Source: Marsupella aquatica
Lineage: Eukaryota; Marchantiophyta
Assembly: GCA_973895155.1 (NCBI GenBank)
Contig: OZ316893.1
Span: forward strand, 25,854,001-25,918,000
Direction: 5' to 3'
Length of the DNA: 64,000 nucleotides
Of the stretch, positions 33,573 to 46,062 are shown piece after piece. The position numbers and the translations under genes were made by a program. The notes below the pieces were generated by a model. It worked only from the letters and a program-made list of their open reading frames with translations. It did no database searches and had not been told where the DNA came from. Position 1 is the stretch's first letter; every line of letters begins with the position of its first letter.

Positions 33573-36436
33573 TGAGTTGTAAGTAATGTGATCACCCTTC
33601 AATCCAGCCCATTTTCTAACACATGAGTCTAATACCTCCTCTCCGTCCCATGCGACTTCATTACTACACCAAATCAGCAATTTTGCCTCAAAATCCCGCA
33701 AGCTTGGAGAAAGGCAACGAATGACCTAGAGAAAAAGTGAGGACTCTCACTCTCTCTGCCGGAAATACTCAACCTTTACGGACAATCTTGTGGTACCCAC
33801 ATGGACATCGACAGCTCTCTGTTTGGTCAATTCTCACAGTGGACCGACTGGACAGAGAGTCTCATGGACAACAACCCACAGGACACAACAGGGGTACCGA
33901 AAGTCTCGAAAGTAAAATCACGTGAGCAAAACGTACACAAATGATTCAGTACGAAAGTACCTGGTTCTGGATGTGACGGAATGTGGGAACACTAAATGAG
34001 TTGGATGCTGCAAAGCTTCTCCCCAGCCAAGCTCTCTGCAGGAAGAAAAAGCCAAGTTACACTTTTTGTCGAAAAGTAACGCTCGCTGATTCGGAAGAAC
34101 CCACACTAATTTCCGTGAGAATGATGATCCCTGCTTCGATCTCTTCAGAGAAAACGGCAATCTCACCAACTCGTGTCAGCAACAACCGGAGATTGTGGAG
34201 AGTCCAACACATATTGTAATTAATGATGCATGCACTAAGGTACAGTGTTTGACGAAGCTGAGTGGGCGATGGTACTGTCAGACTTTGTGCTCCATGGGAC
34301 ACACCCAAGTGTCGATGGTCCACCACGAAATTCCTTGGAATTCGGCTCACCCAAGTGTCTATGGTCCACCATTGGAAATTCCAGCTGGAACCTTAATCGC
34401 ATGTGCAAGTTTTGGAGCTCACAACTGGTTGAGTTTTGGGAACCACATCTTTGGGTTCCACACCATGCAATTTTGAGAAGATATATATAGAACTGCAAAG
34501 GAACAAAAAGTACTAACCAGGAGAGATGATCACAAAGGCCGAAGGCCCAATAAAGGGGGAAAACAAAGGATAAAACCAAGAAAACCCAAGAGCCAAAGGG
34601 CCAAAAACCCCAAATGGCAAAATAACAAAAACCCTACTAGACTGAAACTCTTGGTAGAGCTCCGAGGTAAACAACACAAGAGGGTCACAACAAGAGATTT
34701 GACTAGAAGTCCTAAAACTGACCACCTCAGCCCGCTAAAGATAGTGAAGGCCTTAGCCCGCTGTAGAGCAACAGACACCACTGGTTGAGTTTTAGGAACT
34801 GCATCTTTGGGTTCCACAGAATGCAATTTAGAGAAGAGGTGATTGGAGAAGACTGAATTTTAAAGTGCCATTCCCAAACAAGTGGCAAGAGAAATTCCTT
34901 CATGGCGCCCAAATGCGTATGGCCTGACAATGATCTCCAGGTTTTGAAATTACTTGGCTTGGCCCCAGATTATATAATTATACTGTCCATTCTTCTGACT
35001 ATTAGCCAGTTCCATACTCTAAAGTTAGAATGCGTGAGCCAAAATGGGTCTCTGGAGATAAGAGATGCAATATTCTGAATAGAAGCAGGCTTTTGCTCCA
35101 TTCTTTTAGACCATCTCAAGAGGAGCTCTAAGTTTTTGACCAAAAAACATGTACACATCAGCAAATAAGAGGCCAGTGATAGATGACTAGGTTTGGAAAT
35201 AATTTGCCTGGCCGTGCTCACAAGTTCATGTAAAGTGAAGTGTGGCCTGTTCCCACATTGAATGACTAGGATTGCATCTCACACATAGAAAAAAATGAAT
35301 TGTTGCCCCCAAGTTCTTGTAAACGCCCCCTTACTGGTGTCCCAAAATATATAAAAGTCACTTAACCAGTCCTGCAAGTTAACGAGGGAGAGCTTTAGGG
35401 TCAGGATGGAGCTGAGGATAGAGGCCGGGATAAAGGTGTAGGGTAACCCATTGTCCAAGGTGGCCATGGGTTATCAAGAGTACCCACCTGCCCCTCAGTG
35501 TACTTTTTCTCTACTTTGATCTAAAAATGTGGCCAAAATCTCATAACCCCCAGGGCAGGCTGGCAATGGCGTATCGTTCATAATTGAACATAGACATACA
35601 AAGCGGAAACTACACAGTCAAGGGGTTTTCCTACTTCATTTCCCTTACTTTCCATTGATGTGCATGCATTTTCCAGTTCCTTCCCACCCTTGGCTATGTC
35701 CATCTCAGGACAGGGACTTCCTAACCCAGTCCTTCATCTCACTCTACCTTGTGGTGCAGTGCCATTTAACCCGGTTCACCTTGAATGCTGTCACTTTCAA
35801 GAACTGTTAGAAGAACAGATGCTACCATAGATTGGACTGCACCTAGCAATCTTGGAACTTGTGAGTCAGGTTAAGTAAGTTTCTTGCATTTGGGGACCCA
35901 CCAGGTAGTTTTCTCCAATTGGGGAGGAACCCAATTGAAACACAATATTGTTCCCTTTGCCCCCAAAAGCATCATCCCCACTTAAACTTCCCCTTGGATA
36001 CGGCTATAACCACCACCAACTCCTTTGCTTGCATTGTCCCAAACTCCTCCTCACCTTCCACCCCTAAACATATTTATTGCTTACATTTGGGAGTGGGTAG
36101 GTGCAAAATCTATACACTTTTGGTGGTGTGCTCTGACCTAGGGTGCTATTTAGGTCCCTCTACACTTAGGGCATTCGCCGCTATGGCAGCGGTGAAGGTA
36201 GATGTCAAAACAACCAATTGTAAGGAGAAACATATAAATGTTTGAGTTAAATAATAAGGACGTGTTAAATCACTCCCAGCAGTAAGTTAGCTACTAACTT
36301 TTACTTGGTTCCCCCAGAAATTAGGTGAATCTACCAAACTACCACAGTATCTAGTAAATGATTTAATGCCATTATTTTGACTCAGGCGGGGGACTCAGGT
36401 TTTGCCTGGGCTAACCAGCATATGATCTATGGCTAC
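33573..36436. other. Intergenic, repeat-bearing, no gene recognised
   Basis: Contains a direct repeat of 57 bp (34424-34480 and 34780-34836) flanking about 300 bp of A-rich sequence, and two neighbouring copies of ACCCAAGTGTC(G/T)ATGGTCCA at 34303 and 34349. No protein domain is recognised. Confidence 0.5.
34424..34836. repeat. 57-bp direct repeats flanking a 299-bp segment
   Basis: ACTGGTTGAGTTTTGGGAAC at 34424 and ACTGGTTGAGTTTTAGGAAC at 34780 begin two copies. Both run to ATGCAATTT(T/A)GAGAAGA with about six differences. The interior (34481-34779), read on the minus strand, is T-rich with GGGTTTTC and CCCCCTTTATT words like the other tail-like repeats in the window. It may be a retroelement fragment with duplicated flanks. 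Confidence 0.6.
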
Positions 36437-36705
36437 TATTGAAGGTTGGGCAAGGATTGGATGGCCAGGATTGGCATGTTGTTTGCAAGAGTGGAAGACG
36501 TGACCTTGCCCTCATGTTGCAGCCTCGGCCACCCAACAACCACCCCCCCCCCCCGGATGAACTAATTTGATGCACTTAGAGGTGCTAGTAAGTAAGGCAG
36601 GTTGATGCGGCCTAAGGCTATGACAGTGGGGCAAGGCCAGCCCACAACTGTAAAAAAACTGGGCCAATCCTGGCCATCTGATCCTTGCCACATCCCCACT
36701 AGTAG
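36437..36705. repeat. Imperfect inverted repeat (fold-back element)
   Basis: GGCAAGGATTGGATGGCCAG at about 36448 is matched by the reverse complement of CTGGCCATCTGATCCTTGCC ending near 36690. Weaker complementarity continues inward (GACCTTGCCC against GGGCAAGGCC). The arms are roughly 90-100 bp around a centre with a C run near 36543-36554. No coding capacity is seen. It could be a MITE or a fossil hairpin. Confidence 0.6.
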
Positions 36706-37061
36706 TTGTATATCCCATGCATGCAGCTTAAACCTGGCAAAACCTAAGTCAAAACTTATTGGTTTCATAATTTTTTTAAAAATATTTTACAAAAAAGTGA
36801 CAGTGCATCAGATGTATTCAAAAGATACCCATAAAAAACCACTTCAGCTTAGCCCCCCCCCCTTTGTGGGGTTCACACAAAGGAAAAAAAACCAATTCAG
36901 CTTGCACGAGAAAGTAGGGTGCCTGGTAGGGTGACAGGGGGCATGGGCAGGTGACAAGGGAAAAGGCCAGGCAAAAAATGGTCCACATGAAAAGCAGGGT
37001 CCACTTATAACAAACAGATCTGCTTTTTGGAATACAGACAAATGCACTAGTACAGGGATTC

Positions 37062-37370
37062 CATTATAGAGGTGGCACTAAGGGTGACTTTACAAGAAAT
37101 AGGGGGCACTTGTGAATGTTTTTCACCAAATGAAACTGGAGGGTGGCTTCTTATTCTAAAGATATAATCCAGACCAAACAAAATATGAAATGAACTTCAA
37201 CAAACGTAAATCCCTTCAAAGATGGGGTCAAAGTTTAGAAATGTTTGTACCTCCGGAGGTGGCAAAATTTCTTGACACTCCACATTATCATTTACTTGAG
37301 CCCACTGGTTGCCATGTTGGATTGGTAGACACCATATCTGAATGGGCCCCAGGCCACTTGAACCTTTTCC
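37062..37370. repeat. Dispersed repeat, family A copy 1
   Basis: Resembles 55468-55770 along about 300 bp in the same orientation. Shared blocks include TTTACAAGAA, GGGGCACTTG, CTTCAA(C/T)AAA or GTTCAATAAA, CCTTGCCATGT or TTGCCATGTT, ATTGGT(A/G)GACACC and TGAATGGGCCCC. Neither copy has an open frame worth reporting. Confidence 0.65.
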
Positions 37371-37792
37371 ACTCATCATTAGGTCTAGATTAATCTGAGA
37401 GTGAGAGAAAAGAAGCCATCAATGGCCCCCCATTCTTGCAATGCTTGTAAAATCAATTGCAACCATTGCCATGTGGCTGACTTTGATCCATTCTTGGCCT
37501 CCCAAGATGTAGTTGGTGACCCTGACATCCGTTTGAGTCGCTGCAGGCTTGGTTAGTGTGTGCTCTGGCTCTGTGGATGTGGCCTTGCTAGTCTTCACCA
37601 TGCCAGTCTTTGGAATACAGCACGGGCATGCTACTATTTTCATTTTAAAAATGTATAAAATCAAACACCATAATATGTGATTTGTCCATCCCAGGCAATA
37701 GTTTGTATACAAAATGTCATCTGGAAGAAAGCATTTGATTGGCCAAAAACACGTCCCTGTGCATATTTCCCGGGCACCCTCTGTGTCACCAT

Positions 37793-38285
37793 CCGTGCCT
37801 CAGCCCTCCTCAGTCTCCCCCTCCATGCCTTGCCCTCTTTAATCGTGCAATGCATGTGCAGTAGACTTGTAAAAATTAAAATTAAAACCATGCCTCCCCC
37901 TCCATGTCTTGCCCTCTTTAATTGTGCAATGCATGGGCACCAGACTTGTAAAAATTAGAACTAAAACCATGCCTCCCCCTCCATGTCTTGCCCTCTTTAA
38001 TTGTGCAATGCATGGGCACTAGACTTGTAAAAATTAAAACAAAAACCTTGCCTCCCCATTCATGCCATGCCCTCTTTAATTCTGCAATGCATGGGCACTA
38101 GACTTGTAAAAACTAAAACTAAAACCGTGCCTCCCCCTCCATGCCTTGCCCTCTTTAATTGTGCAATGCATGGGCACTAGACTTGTAAAACATATAACGA
38201 AAACCGTGCCTCCCCCTCCATGCCTTGCCTTCTTTCATTGTGCAGTGCCATGGGCATTAGGCTGGTAAATATTAACACCAAAACC
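37793..38285. repeat. Minisatellite, about 6 copies of a 79-bp unit
   Basis: The unit has GCCTCCCCCTCCATG, TTGCCCTCTTTAATTGTGCA, ATGCATGGGCA and AGACTTGTAAAAA. The GCAT anchor recurs at 37852, 37931, 38010, 38089, 38168 and about 38247, a constant 79-bp step. The outer copies are the most diverged. It ends about 500 bp upstream of the gankyrin-type gene. Confidence 0.95.
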
Positions 38286-38791
38286 ATTTCCACTCAGGTC
38301 AAGATTTAATCTTAGAGGGAATAAAAACATCTTGTAAACCCCCACCTTATTACTCGATGACTGTACACTATGCACAGCTGACTGTACTGCGATATAATGT
38401 ACAGGGGTTTTGCTCGAGGATCTTGAACTTACAGTTGCAACTCTCAAAACCGAGTTTCTCTGAAGAACGCTGTGCTGCTGGTTGGATTTGTTGCCTTCTC
38501 GACGACTGTGGATGTTGGATTCACCCGTGTGTTTTCGAATCCTACTGTGAACTATTTGACGTCGTTCTGGTATGTCACCACATTCTAGAGACGTTGTCAC
38601 GAGCTTTTACAATCTGTAATGTGTGCACGTCTCTGTTTAGGCCCCATCTCTGCTTCTTTTTTGATCCAATTTCATGATCGTTGCTTCTCGTAATCGTGAA
38701 TTTCATAATCGTTCGACAATAGATGTGGGTTTAGTATGTTGTCGGAATGATTATTGTGGGTCGGCAGCTGCAGGAGGACGACGTGACTTCT

Positions 38792-41253
38792 ATGGCGGAA
38801 TCCGGTGGAGGGCACGTTCGGCGGCAGCCAGAGGAGTTGTTCGAAGCTGCTGCGAAAGGTGATAATAAATTGTTCGAGGAGCTACCAGAGCAGCAGCTTC
38901 TCCAAGCTTTGTCCCTCAGGAACGAAGATGGCCGATCTCTTCTGCATGTGGCTGCCGCTGCTGGACACGCTCACGTAATCTCCGTCCCTCACTTACTTTC
39001 TTTAGAGAAATTAGTTCATTGTTTCAGCCGCTCTCCCCCGAAAACTCACGATTTCTTTCTCTCTGTGAAATTGAGTCACCAACCACCTTATGCACTAGAG
39101 AGAACGCTGATGATTATGTGACTTGATCCTGTCGTGGGGCGACTTCCTCTACTTGTCCTCTCATTCCCAAAGATGTTTTATCCAACCCTACCTTTTCAAA
39201 CCCATATCACTGGTATGGACCAAGGTGGTCGTGGGGTGAACCTTTGATTGCAATGTATGTTGAATTTACGTAGGCTTTTGGAAAGCAAATAGGTGGATGA
39301 ATTTTAGAATTCTCTCGGCCAGATTGAATCTGTAAGCTGAGCAGCTGACATAACATTGAGCAGCTGACATAACAATGACGGATGTTTAGGACCAAGCCTA
39401 AAGCTCGACGATATCCCCTTCGTTGAGTCAATGTTGCACCTGTTTAGAGTTGAGCAAGGCATGCGATTTTTCTCCTCAATTCTTTTCCTTAAAAATTGCC
39501 AGAAGTGCCTGAAAACCTCAATGTCAACAGACAATGTTTTTTTGAGCTCATCTGTATTGAAGGTATTTAATTGTTACGCGTCCTTAACACAAAATATCAC
39601 TGCCTTAGCCTGACGCCTACTTCTGCCTTGCCCACAACAACCTATTCGCAGGAGGGTTAACATTTGTGAGTCGGTTTGCTAGAAACGAACATATAGTCAT
39701 GTGGTGATTCGGAAGAAGATACGTGGCCTGACAAATCGTATCACAGGTAGTTAGGATGCTTTGTGACGGTGTAGATGCAGTAACAAGTGGAATCAACGCT
39801 TGCGATGACGAGGGTTGGACTCCACTACATTCTGCAGTAAGCACTGGAAATGGTTCTATCACCGAAGCACTGTTGCTGGCAGGTGAGTTCGATTATCTAT
39901 TGATTAACATCAACCCATCCACTCTTTTATGATTTGAATTCGTCTCGTAAGGGTATGCAGGAAGATTAAAGAAAGTTCAAGATTTATAAGGATTTATGAT
40001 GCACCTCCAATCTAACATTGCTTTCGGTCTGTTAGGGGCCGACGTCGATACTGCTAATGCAGGGGGTCGGACTGCTCTACACTACGCTGCTAGTAAAGGT
40101 CACTCTGAAATTGCGAGGGCATTGATCAAGCATGGGGCCAAGATTAACAAGAAAGATACGGTTAGAGTTCTGCCTTTCTGTCATCCCTTTCGATTGGTGC
40201 TACCTTCCCTCTTTATGTTTGTCGCTGGTGATGGTATGATATCCACCACTCGGCTACTTTTCCTTTTATGGTCCATCGCTGTGACCATTCAGATATGCCG
40301 TGCAAAGCAATGCCAATACCCAATTGTTTTACAAAATTCTGAGTCCAAGTTTACGTTTTGATCTAAGATTTTCATATCACTAGAAAATTGAAGATTGTCC
40401 GGTAAAAAGAGGAATTCTACCTCGAAGCTCGTCTGTGTGCGGTTAAGGTTCCTTAACCAGAATTCCCTCTGACCATGTGTCTGGCAACTGAAAACCAGTA
40501 ACTTCTTCAGAGAGAAAACGTTAAATCTAGTGGTGGTCATATAAAATGAGAGCTTGTGCATGTGCAGACGGGTAGCACACCATTGCATCGTGCTGCCAGT
40601 GCAGGGCATACAGAAGTTGCTGAGGTATTGATCGAGGAAGGTGCTGATCTTGAGGCGTCTGATAACGAGGGTCAAACTCCACTCATGCTTGCTACCATTT
40701 GTGAGAATCGCCAGGTTTGCCCCTTACCAGATGCCTCAGTTGATCGTTGGTCAGACTCGCTGCATTAATAGGGATCGTATCGGCTGTCAGAATGCTGCTG
40801 TAAATAGTGTTTCAATGAGCTATAAGAACACACTGGACCTAGATTTCCTGGTTTCTGTTGTCTGGTTGTATTTTGACTCTTCAACTTATTTACAGAGTAC
40901 TTCTCACCACAGGTGGGTAGAGATAGTAAGATTAACTTAGTTGCCTTGTGACACCAGTGACATCCAAAATTTGTCCTTGGTCGTACATCCATGGTTGAGT
41001 TCAAGGAACCGCCTTGGGGCAATACTGATGCAGTATTCTCGACCCGGCTTCCGATCTGTTTTTATTCTTGCCAGCTGATTCTTACGCACCGTTCAATTGC
41101 ACATCTGTGACACAACAGGCAGCCCTACTTCTTGTCAGGCATGGAGCAGATGTAGATGCGGAAGACAAGGAGGGATTTACTGTCTTGGGCAGAGCTTCAG
41201 AAGACCTTCGGCCCATACTTATAGAGACAGCGAAGGCAATGATGGAAGTCTGA
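38792..41253 (+). CDS. PSMD10: Gankyrin/PSMD10-like ankyrin protein, 5 exons
   Basis: Exons 38792-38974, 39747-39882, 40036-40160, 40568-40714 and 41119-41253 join in frame to 241 residues. This length and the exon contents match the Arabidopsis PSMD10-like protein At2g03430 as I recall it. After a short head ([17 protein letters not shown]) come ankyrin repeats: [74 protein letters not shown] and [16 protein letters not shown]. The ending is [19 protein letters not shown] and an AKAMMEV C-terminus. Gankyrin/Nas6 is a chaperone of 19S proteasome base assembly that binds the Rpt3 ATPase. An in-frame ATG at 38747 would add 15 residues, but homology favours 38792. The family is firm; the chaperone role is inferred. 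Confidence 0.9.
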
Positions 41254-43548
41254 TGAAGCTAATAGACTTGAGTTTCCATGTTTCCTATCTGCTATCTTGT
41301 CCCCTTGAAAGGAAATGCTCTAACACATAAGTGGAATATTGCGACCCACAGTTGTTTGAATACAGCAATTCTCAAGCGTTCAAACGTAGGACATTCCAAT
41401 GTCAAGGAGCTGGCATACTAGCCACTTTGTTCCTTCGACAACAGTTTTCCATTTTCCCCAAAACAATGAAGGGGTGGAATTAGAGTCCTGAAAGATTCAT
41501 GCACAGTCAGGTTCATACAAAGAGATTTTGAGAGTTGTTTAGGTTAATGATGGGGATCGTGATGCAAAAGTAAACCAGTTTTTTCTCGTAAGGAAGAAAG
41601 GATTTTCCGTTTTGGCAACTCAGGGCCACTCCGAATGTGCAGGAACTGTACAGTTCTGCAGGTCCGCAGTGATGCTCCTCTGAGCTACTGTGAACTACGT
41701 CCATGATATACTTGAAGTGAGGCCGGAAATACTTTCCCTGCCGATATTCCCTAATCGTGCTTCGGACACTTCCATCCCCTGAATTTTTCAACAGCGAAAA
41801 TCTATCTCCATGTTCTTCGAGTGAGGGCATAAATACTTCAACTCCCTGCCGATATCTCAATGGCTAATCATGCTGCTTGCAAGGCAACTCAGAGTCACTC
41901 CGAATCTGCAGGAATAGTAGTTCTGCAGGTCTGCAGTCATATTCCTCACTCTGTTGTAAACCACGATCCCATGTAACAAAGCCAGTCGTACTGGTCTCCG
42001 TTTCAACGAGTCTGGCAAGGAGAGCCCAGAATCTAGCACTCCACGTTGTGAGATATTGGCCAGAGCCACGTTGGAGGGAGGGACCACCTTGGTTCATCAC
42101 AAAGCTTCTCTGCCGCCCAGAAGCTCGCTGCCATCCTCCTCCAAGTTATCAGCTAAGCCCTCTGCACGAATTGCGTCGCCGACAATGGCATCGCAGCAAG
42201 CCCTCTCTACATATTCAAAGATGCGATAGCAGAAGTAGAGGAATTCTCCAGATGCACCTCAAAGTTCACAAGACGTGATGGCGACGTACATTCTCCATCT
42301 GCAATCGAGATCTTTCAAGGAAAGGGTCAGGTCTAGTGTTTTTTTCCCACCTCTGACCGAGCCATTTGTTTCTATGTACATAAAGTGCACCGGTAAGAGT
42401 TAGGCAAGCTTCCGGTAATACTGTTCTTCTGAGGGCCACCACATTTTAATTTGCAAGAGGTCTGCTGCTGTTCCCACGCACAGCAGTGCACCTTTGCCTC
42501 ACTGCAAGGTTGATTAGTTTCTCAAAACCTAATGTCCAGAACACATCTTATTGGCCCAGTTGCAATAAATCTGATATGAGCGAACAAAATCCCAATGCGA
42601 TAAATCTGATGGGCTCTCTCCTAAAAATGTCATTGCTTAACGTCTACCAGTGGCAATTCTATGTGCATGGCCATTTTCCATGGTACTGCTGTATGTCATA
42701 TCTTTGAGTGATTGAGTTTGGGCCTCAAACAAGCTCACTTAGATCTCCTATTTCAATCCGAGTGTTTAAAAACTTTTTGCTTTGGCTTCAGTTATCACAC
42801 TTTGGTAACGCTTTTTGTGCAGATTGCATCATTTGGGACACTCCTCAACCCTCGACAGTGAAATTTGGTTGAAACAAGTCAGGCGAATGGATTATTTAAC
42901 ATGCATGAAATCCGGAATTTGCTTTCCACAAAGTAAGAAAATGAATTTCAGACAGGTTTGGAATTCCAAATGGTCTCATTCACATTCCACAACCAACTTG
43001 TGAAACCAAAGACTTGGGTGGGAGTATGAAGCTTAGTAGAAGCCATTACAAGCGTCGGGTCGGTCGTCTCAAAGTTTAAAAAGGTCCAATCACATCACCC
43101 AATAACGAGGCGAAGTTTTTTACGCACAACCGTCAAATACCAGCGGTCATATTCCTAGAGCTCATATAAACGATTCCAATTTGACAGACACCATACAAGT
43201 GTGGCAAGTTGCAAGTCGTCCAGTCCCCCAGGAGACCTTCAGAACTGTCAGCACCAAGATCTCCTTCACAACAGGACTTGGCATTTCTGATAAAGGTCGG
43301 CAACTTGATCCCCAGATTGAGTTTCGGCAATGGGGACCCGCCTAAGGAAGGAACTGTTAGTACACAACACAAGGATATTATACATAACTCGAGGCACTCA
43401 CCAGCGTGCCTACTATAAAGGGTGGTCATTTCTACTCATCAGCCATCTCTGAGGTGTTTTAACTTGTTCCGTCTTAATCACCCAAATTCTAAACAATTTT
43501 TAAGTTTCTAAACCTAAGTCTATGTCTTACGGCGTCCAGGCAAAAACT
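41254..43548. other. Convergent intergenic region with a nested duplication
   Basis: Lies between the 3' ends of the gankyrin-type gene (+) and POR (-). A 92-bp block at 41614-41705 (GGCAACTCAG, CACTCCGAAT, AGTTCTGCAGGT) recurs at 41882-41973. Between them, a second motif (CCCTGCCGATAT, CTAATC(G/A)TGCT) occurs twice (about 41738 and 41846). No gene is recognised. Confidence 0.6.
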
Positions 43549-45639
43549 TCAGAGGCCAACAATCTTTTCACTGAGCTCCCACAGTCTCTTGGCTTTTTCC
43601 TTGTTGCTGGCCTCCTCTGAAAGTTCGTTCTCGAAAGAGCCTGAGTTGTTGTTCCAGCTCCAATAAACTCCGGACTTTGACAAGGAAGGATCACTCACAA
43701 CCTGCAGGAATGATGCCACCCAAGGGACTCATAAACCTCTGCCCTTCAATTACAACAAAGAATAGTTCTACAAAACCAATGACTACTTTTGAACAGTAAT
43801 AAGACGAAGTCAGAGGATCCAAAAGTTCTACAGAAATGATGCCTAGAGGTTAGAACTAGGAATCACACTACCAGTGGGAATTTAAAGGAAATCATTAAAA
43901 ATTCGGATCCAGAACTTGAATGGAGTCTAAGAGCAATACATACCTGGGCCATTCTCTTCCCGGCCTCGGCTTCGGAGACATAGCCCTTGGTTATATACTT
44001 TTGAAAAGGTGGGAAGAGAGTTCGGAATAGAGGAACGTGCTCCCTGAAGAGACCGGTTTCTGCAATGCATCCAGGGTACAGAGAAGCGAATGTAACGCCT
44101 GTCTTGTCCTTGTACCGTCGGTGAAACTCTTGCATCGTGAGCATGTTGCAGACTTTGCTGTCCTTGTATGCCTTGGCACCATCGAATTCACCTCCGTCAA
44201 TCATGGCAGATGCATTCACGCCATTGAGACCCCCAGCCAAACCTCTCAAATCACCGAGATTGGCTTTAGGGGGGACGTTTCCGGCAAGAGTATTGGAGTT
44301 ACCTGCAGAAGACCGCAAAACCATTAGCTTTATGAGCTCAGTCAAGCCATAATTCCTTACACAGATATTTAGGCTATACAAATACAGTGCATTTTCTGAA
44401 AGTTAAACTGCTAACACTTTTGTGAACTTTTGCGAACATGTGTACAGTAGAATCCTACTTCTTTCGTCTCAGGTAACTACATTTCTTCACCAGGGTCAAA
44501 GCAAGGACTCTACATGAGACGACTGGAACAGCTTTGAGAAGCCAATACTTAAAAAATAACTCTACGAATACTTCAAACGGCAATCAGGAGAATCATGAAC
44601 TCCAAATTCGATGGGATTCCTAGTACAATACCAGTAATAGAGCCGACGATGATCAAGCGCTTCGGACTAGTTTCGTCAGCTTTTTCCAAGTCGTCCAAAA
44701 GCAAGCGAGCCAACAGAAAGTGACCCAAATGGTTAGTTGCGACGCTGAGCTCAATGCCCTCTGCTGAGAAAGTGGGTTCCTTGGCTGTGGGAAAGTAAAC
44801 TGCGGCATTGCAAACAAGGACGTCCAATGGCCTTTCTGTCCTCCTAAAGTTGTCCACGAAGTTCTTAACGCTCTCGAAGGAGGCAAGATCGCAATGAATG
44901 ACTGTGTAGTTACTCTTGTCAATTCCAACAGCTTTAGCAGCCCTCTCTGCCTTTAAAAAGTCACGGCATGCCATGATCACATGCCACTCCCCAGTCTCTG
45001 CTAGAGACTTTGCCGTGGCAAGGCCGAGCCCTGATGAAGCACCGGTGATGATGACGGTCCTCTTCGTGGCTACTTTCTTGGTTGAAGGCTTTTCAATAGT
45101 CTCCACAGGAGCTGCAACGTTGTTGACACTCAGTCTCTTCGCCACTACATTCTTATTGGCAGCAGAAACCTGCGGACATTTCTTTCATGAGTCACTCATG
45201 GATCTCGGAATACAGCTCGACTGCGTCAAAAATGAATTTTGCAATGAAGTGGGAAGTTCGGTAAGCCGTCAAAATTCCCCACAACGGGAAGGAGAAACAT
45301 GACGCCTATGAAATGAGTGAGAATGAGGCATAAAGGGAAACTGGAAAAGATAGAGGAAACAATACCAATTTGAGAGACTGCACACTGCAGCCAAGCCTGG
45401 CAGCCTCCTCCAGACGAAGGCCGCCCATGGACACAGAATCCTTAGACGAGCTGCGTGCAGCAGAGACATCCTGGAAACAAGCATACGAATTCACATTTAG
45501 AAAACTGCCATAGCTACTCCGAGAAAACTTGTGAAAGGACCTCAACGCACATTCCAATTGAGCCATCAAATCTCACACTCGCCTGTCTCAGGCCAGTCAA
45601 GCTGGCATATCCAACAGAGGTGAGGCTGGTCGCTGCCAT
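43549..45639 (-). CDS. POR: Light-dependent protochlorophyllide oxidoreductase, 5 exons
   Basis: Minus-strand exons 45639-45541, 45470-45366, 45169-44632, 44302-43944 and 43701-43549 join in frame to 417 residues. The enzyme reduces protochlorophyllide to chlorophyllide in light with NADPH, a late step of chlorophyll synthesis in plastids. The first two exons and the start of the third form a serine- and alanine-rich plastid transit region. The catalytic domain has TGASSGLG (110-117), CNAAVYFP (188-195), the POR block [20 protein letters not shown] and the catalytic pair Y293/K297 in YKDSKVCN. The C-terminus carries SGVYWSWNN and ends KIVGL. Length matches the family. The exon 1 donor could also be 6 bp earlier at the same phase (end 45547). 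An SDR protein of another kind is excluded by the POR-specific blocks. Confidence 0.95.
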
Positions 45640-45932
45640 TGCAGAAGCCTGTGGATTGATTGATTTTCTGCACAAGAGAGCTAACTCCACTGAATGCCCA
45701 CAATTTTTCCTCACAAGCACTTCTCTCACTGTTAGCTGCTTCAGGGAGCTGGCCGCTGGCTTAGATGCAAGCCTCACTCGATCACAATTCACAGCATTCT
45801 ACAAAACTCAGCATTCATAGACGCCAAACCCTGAACCTCTGTACTAAAAGAAGAGATTGACGAAGCAAACGAGCGCTCCCAAACAGAGGGGGTCGAGGAG
45901 ATCGGAGGGGTACCTAGGAGGTCAGCTCACAG

Positions 45933-46019
45933 CCAATCAGTGAAGAGCAACCCATCAGAAACTCGCTCCCCATTGGCTAGTCGGACCAGTGGTGGGCCCC
46001 CAAATCACACCACCTTATC
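45933..46019 (-). promoter_or_regulatory. Putative POR promoter elements (CCAAT, TGGGCC, I-box)
   Basis: About 290-380 bp upstream of the POR start are a CCAAT motif (45933-45937), an inverted CCAAT (45972-45976), a GTGGGCCC site-II/TCP-like motif (45992-45999) and GATAAG on the minus strand (46014-46019). GATAAG is the I-box of many light-regulated plant promoters, which suits POR. Each motif is short and could occur by chance. Confidence 0.4.
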
Positions 46020-46062
46020 CTCACCACAGAACCGACTCGCGGATTCCGCTCATATCAGCTTC

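Noticed and set aside
37793-38285. CRISPR-like regular spacing
   Set aside because: The whole 79-bp unit is conserved, with no variable spacers, so it is a minisatellite in a plant genome.
45541-45546. Alternative POR exon 1 donor (GTTGAG)
   Set aside because: Same phase and only two residues different. The downstream GAG-GT site was preferred, but either is possible.
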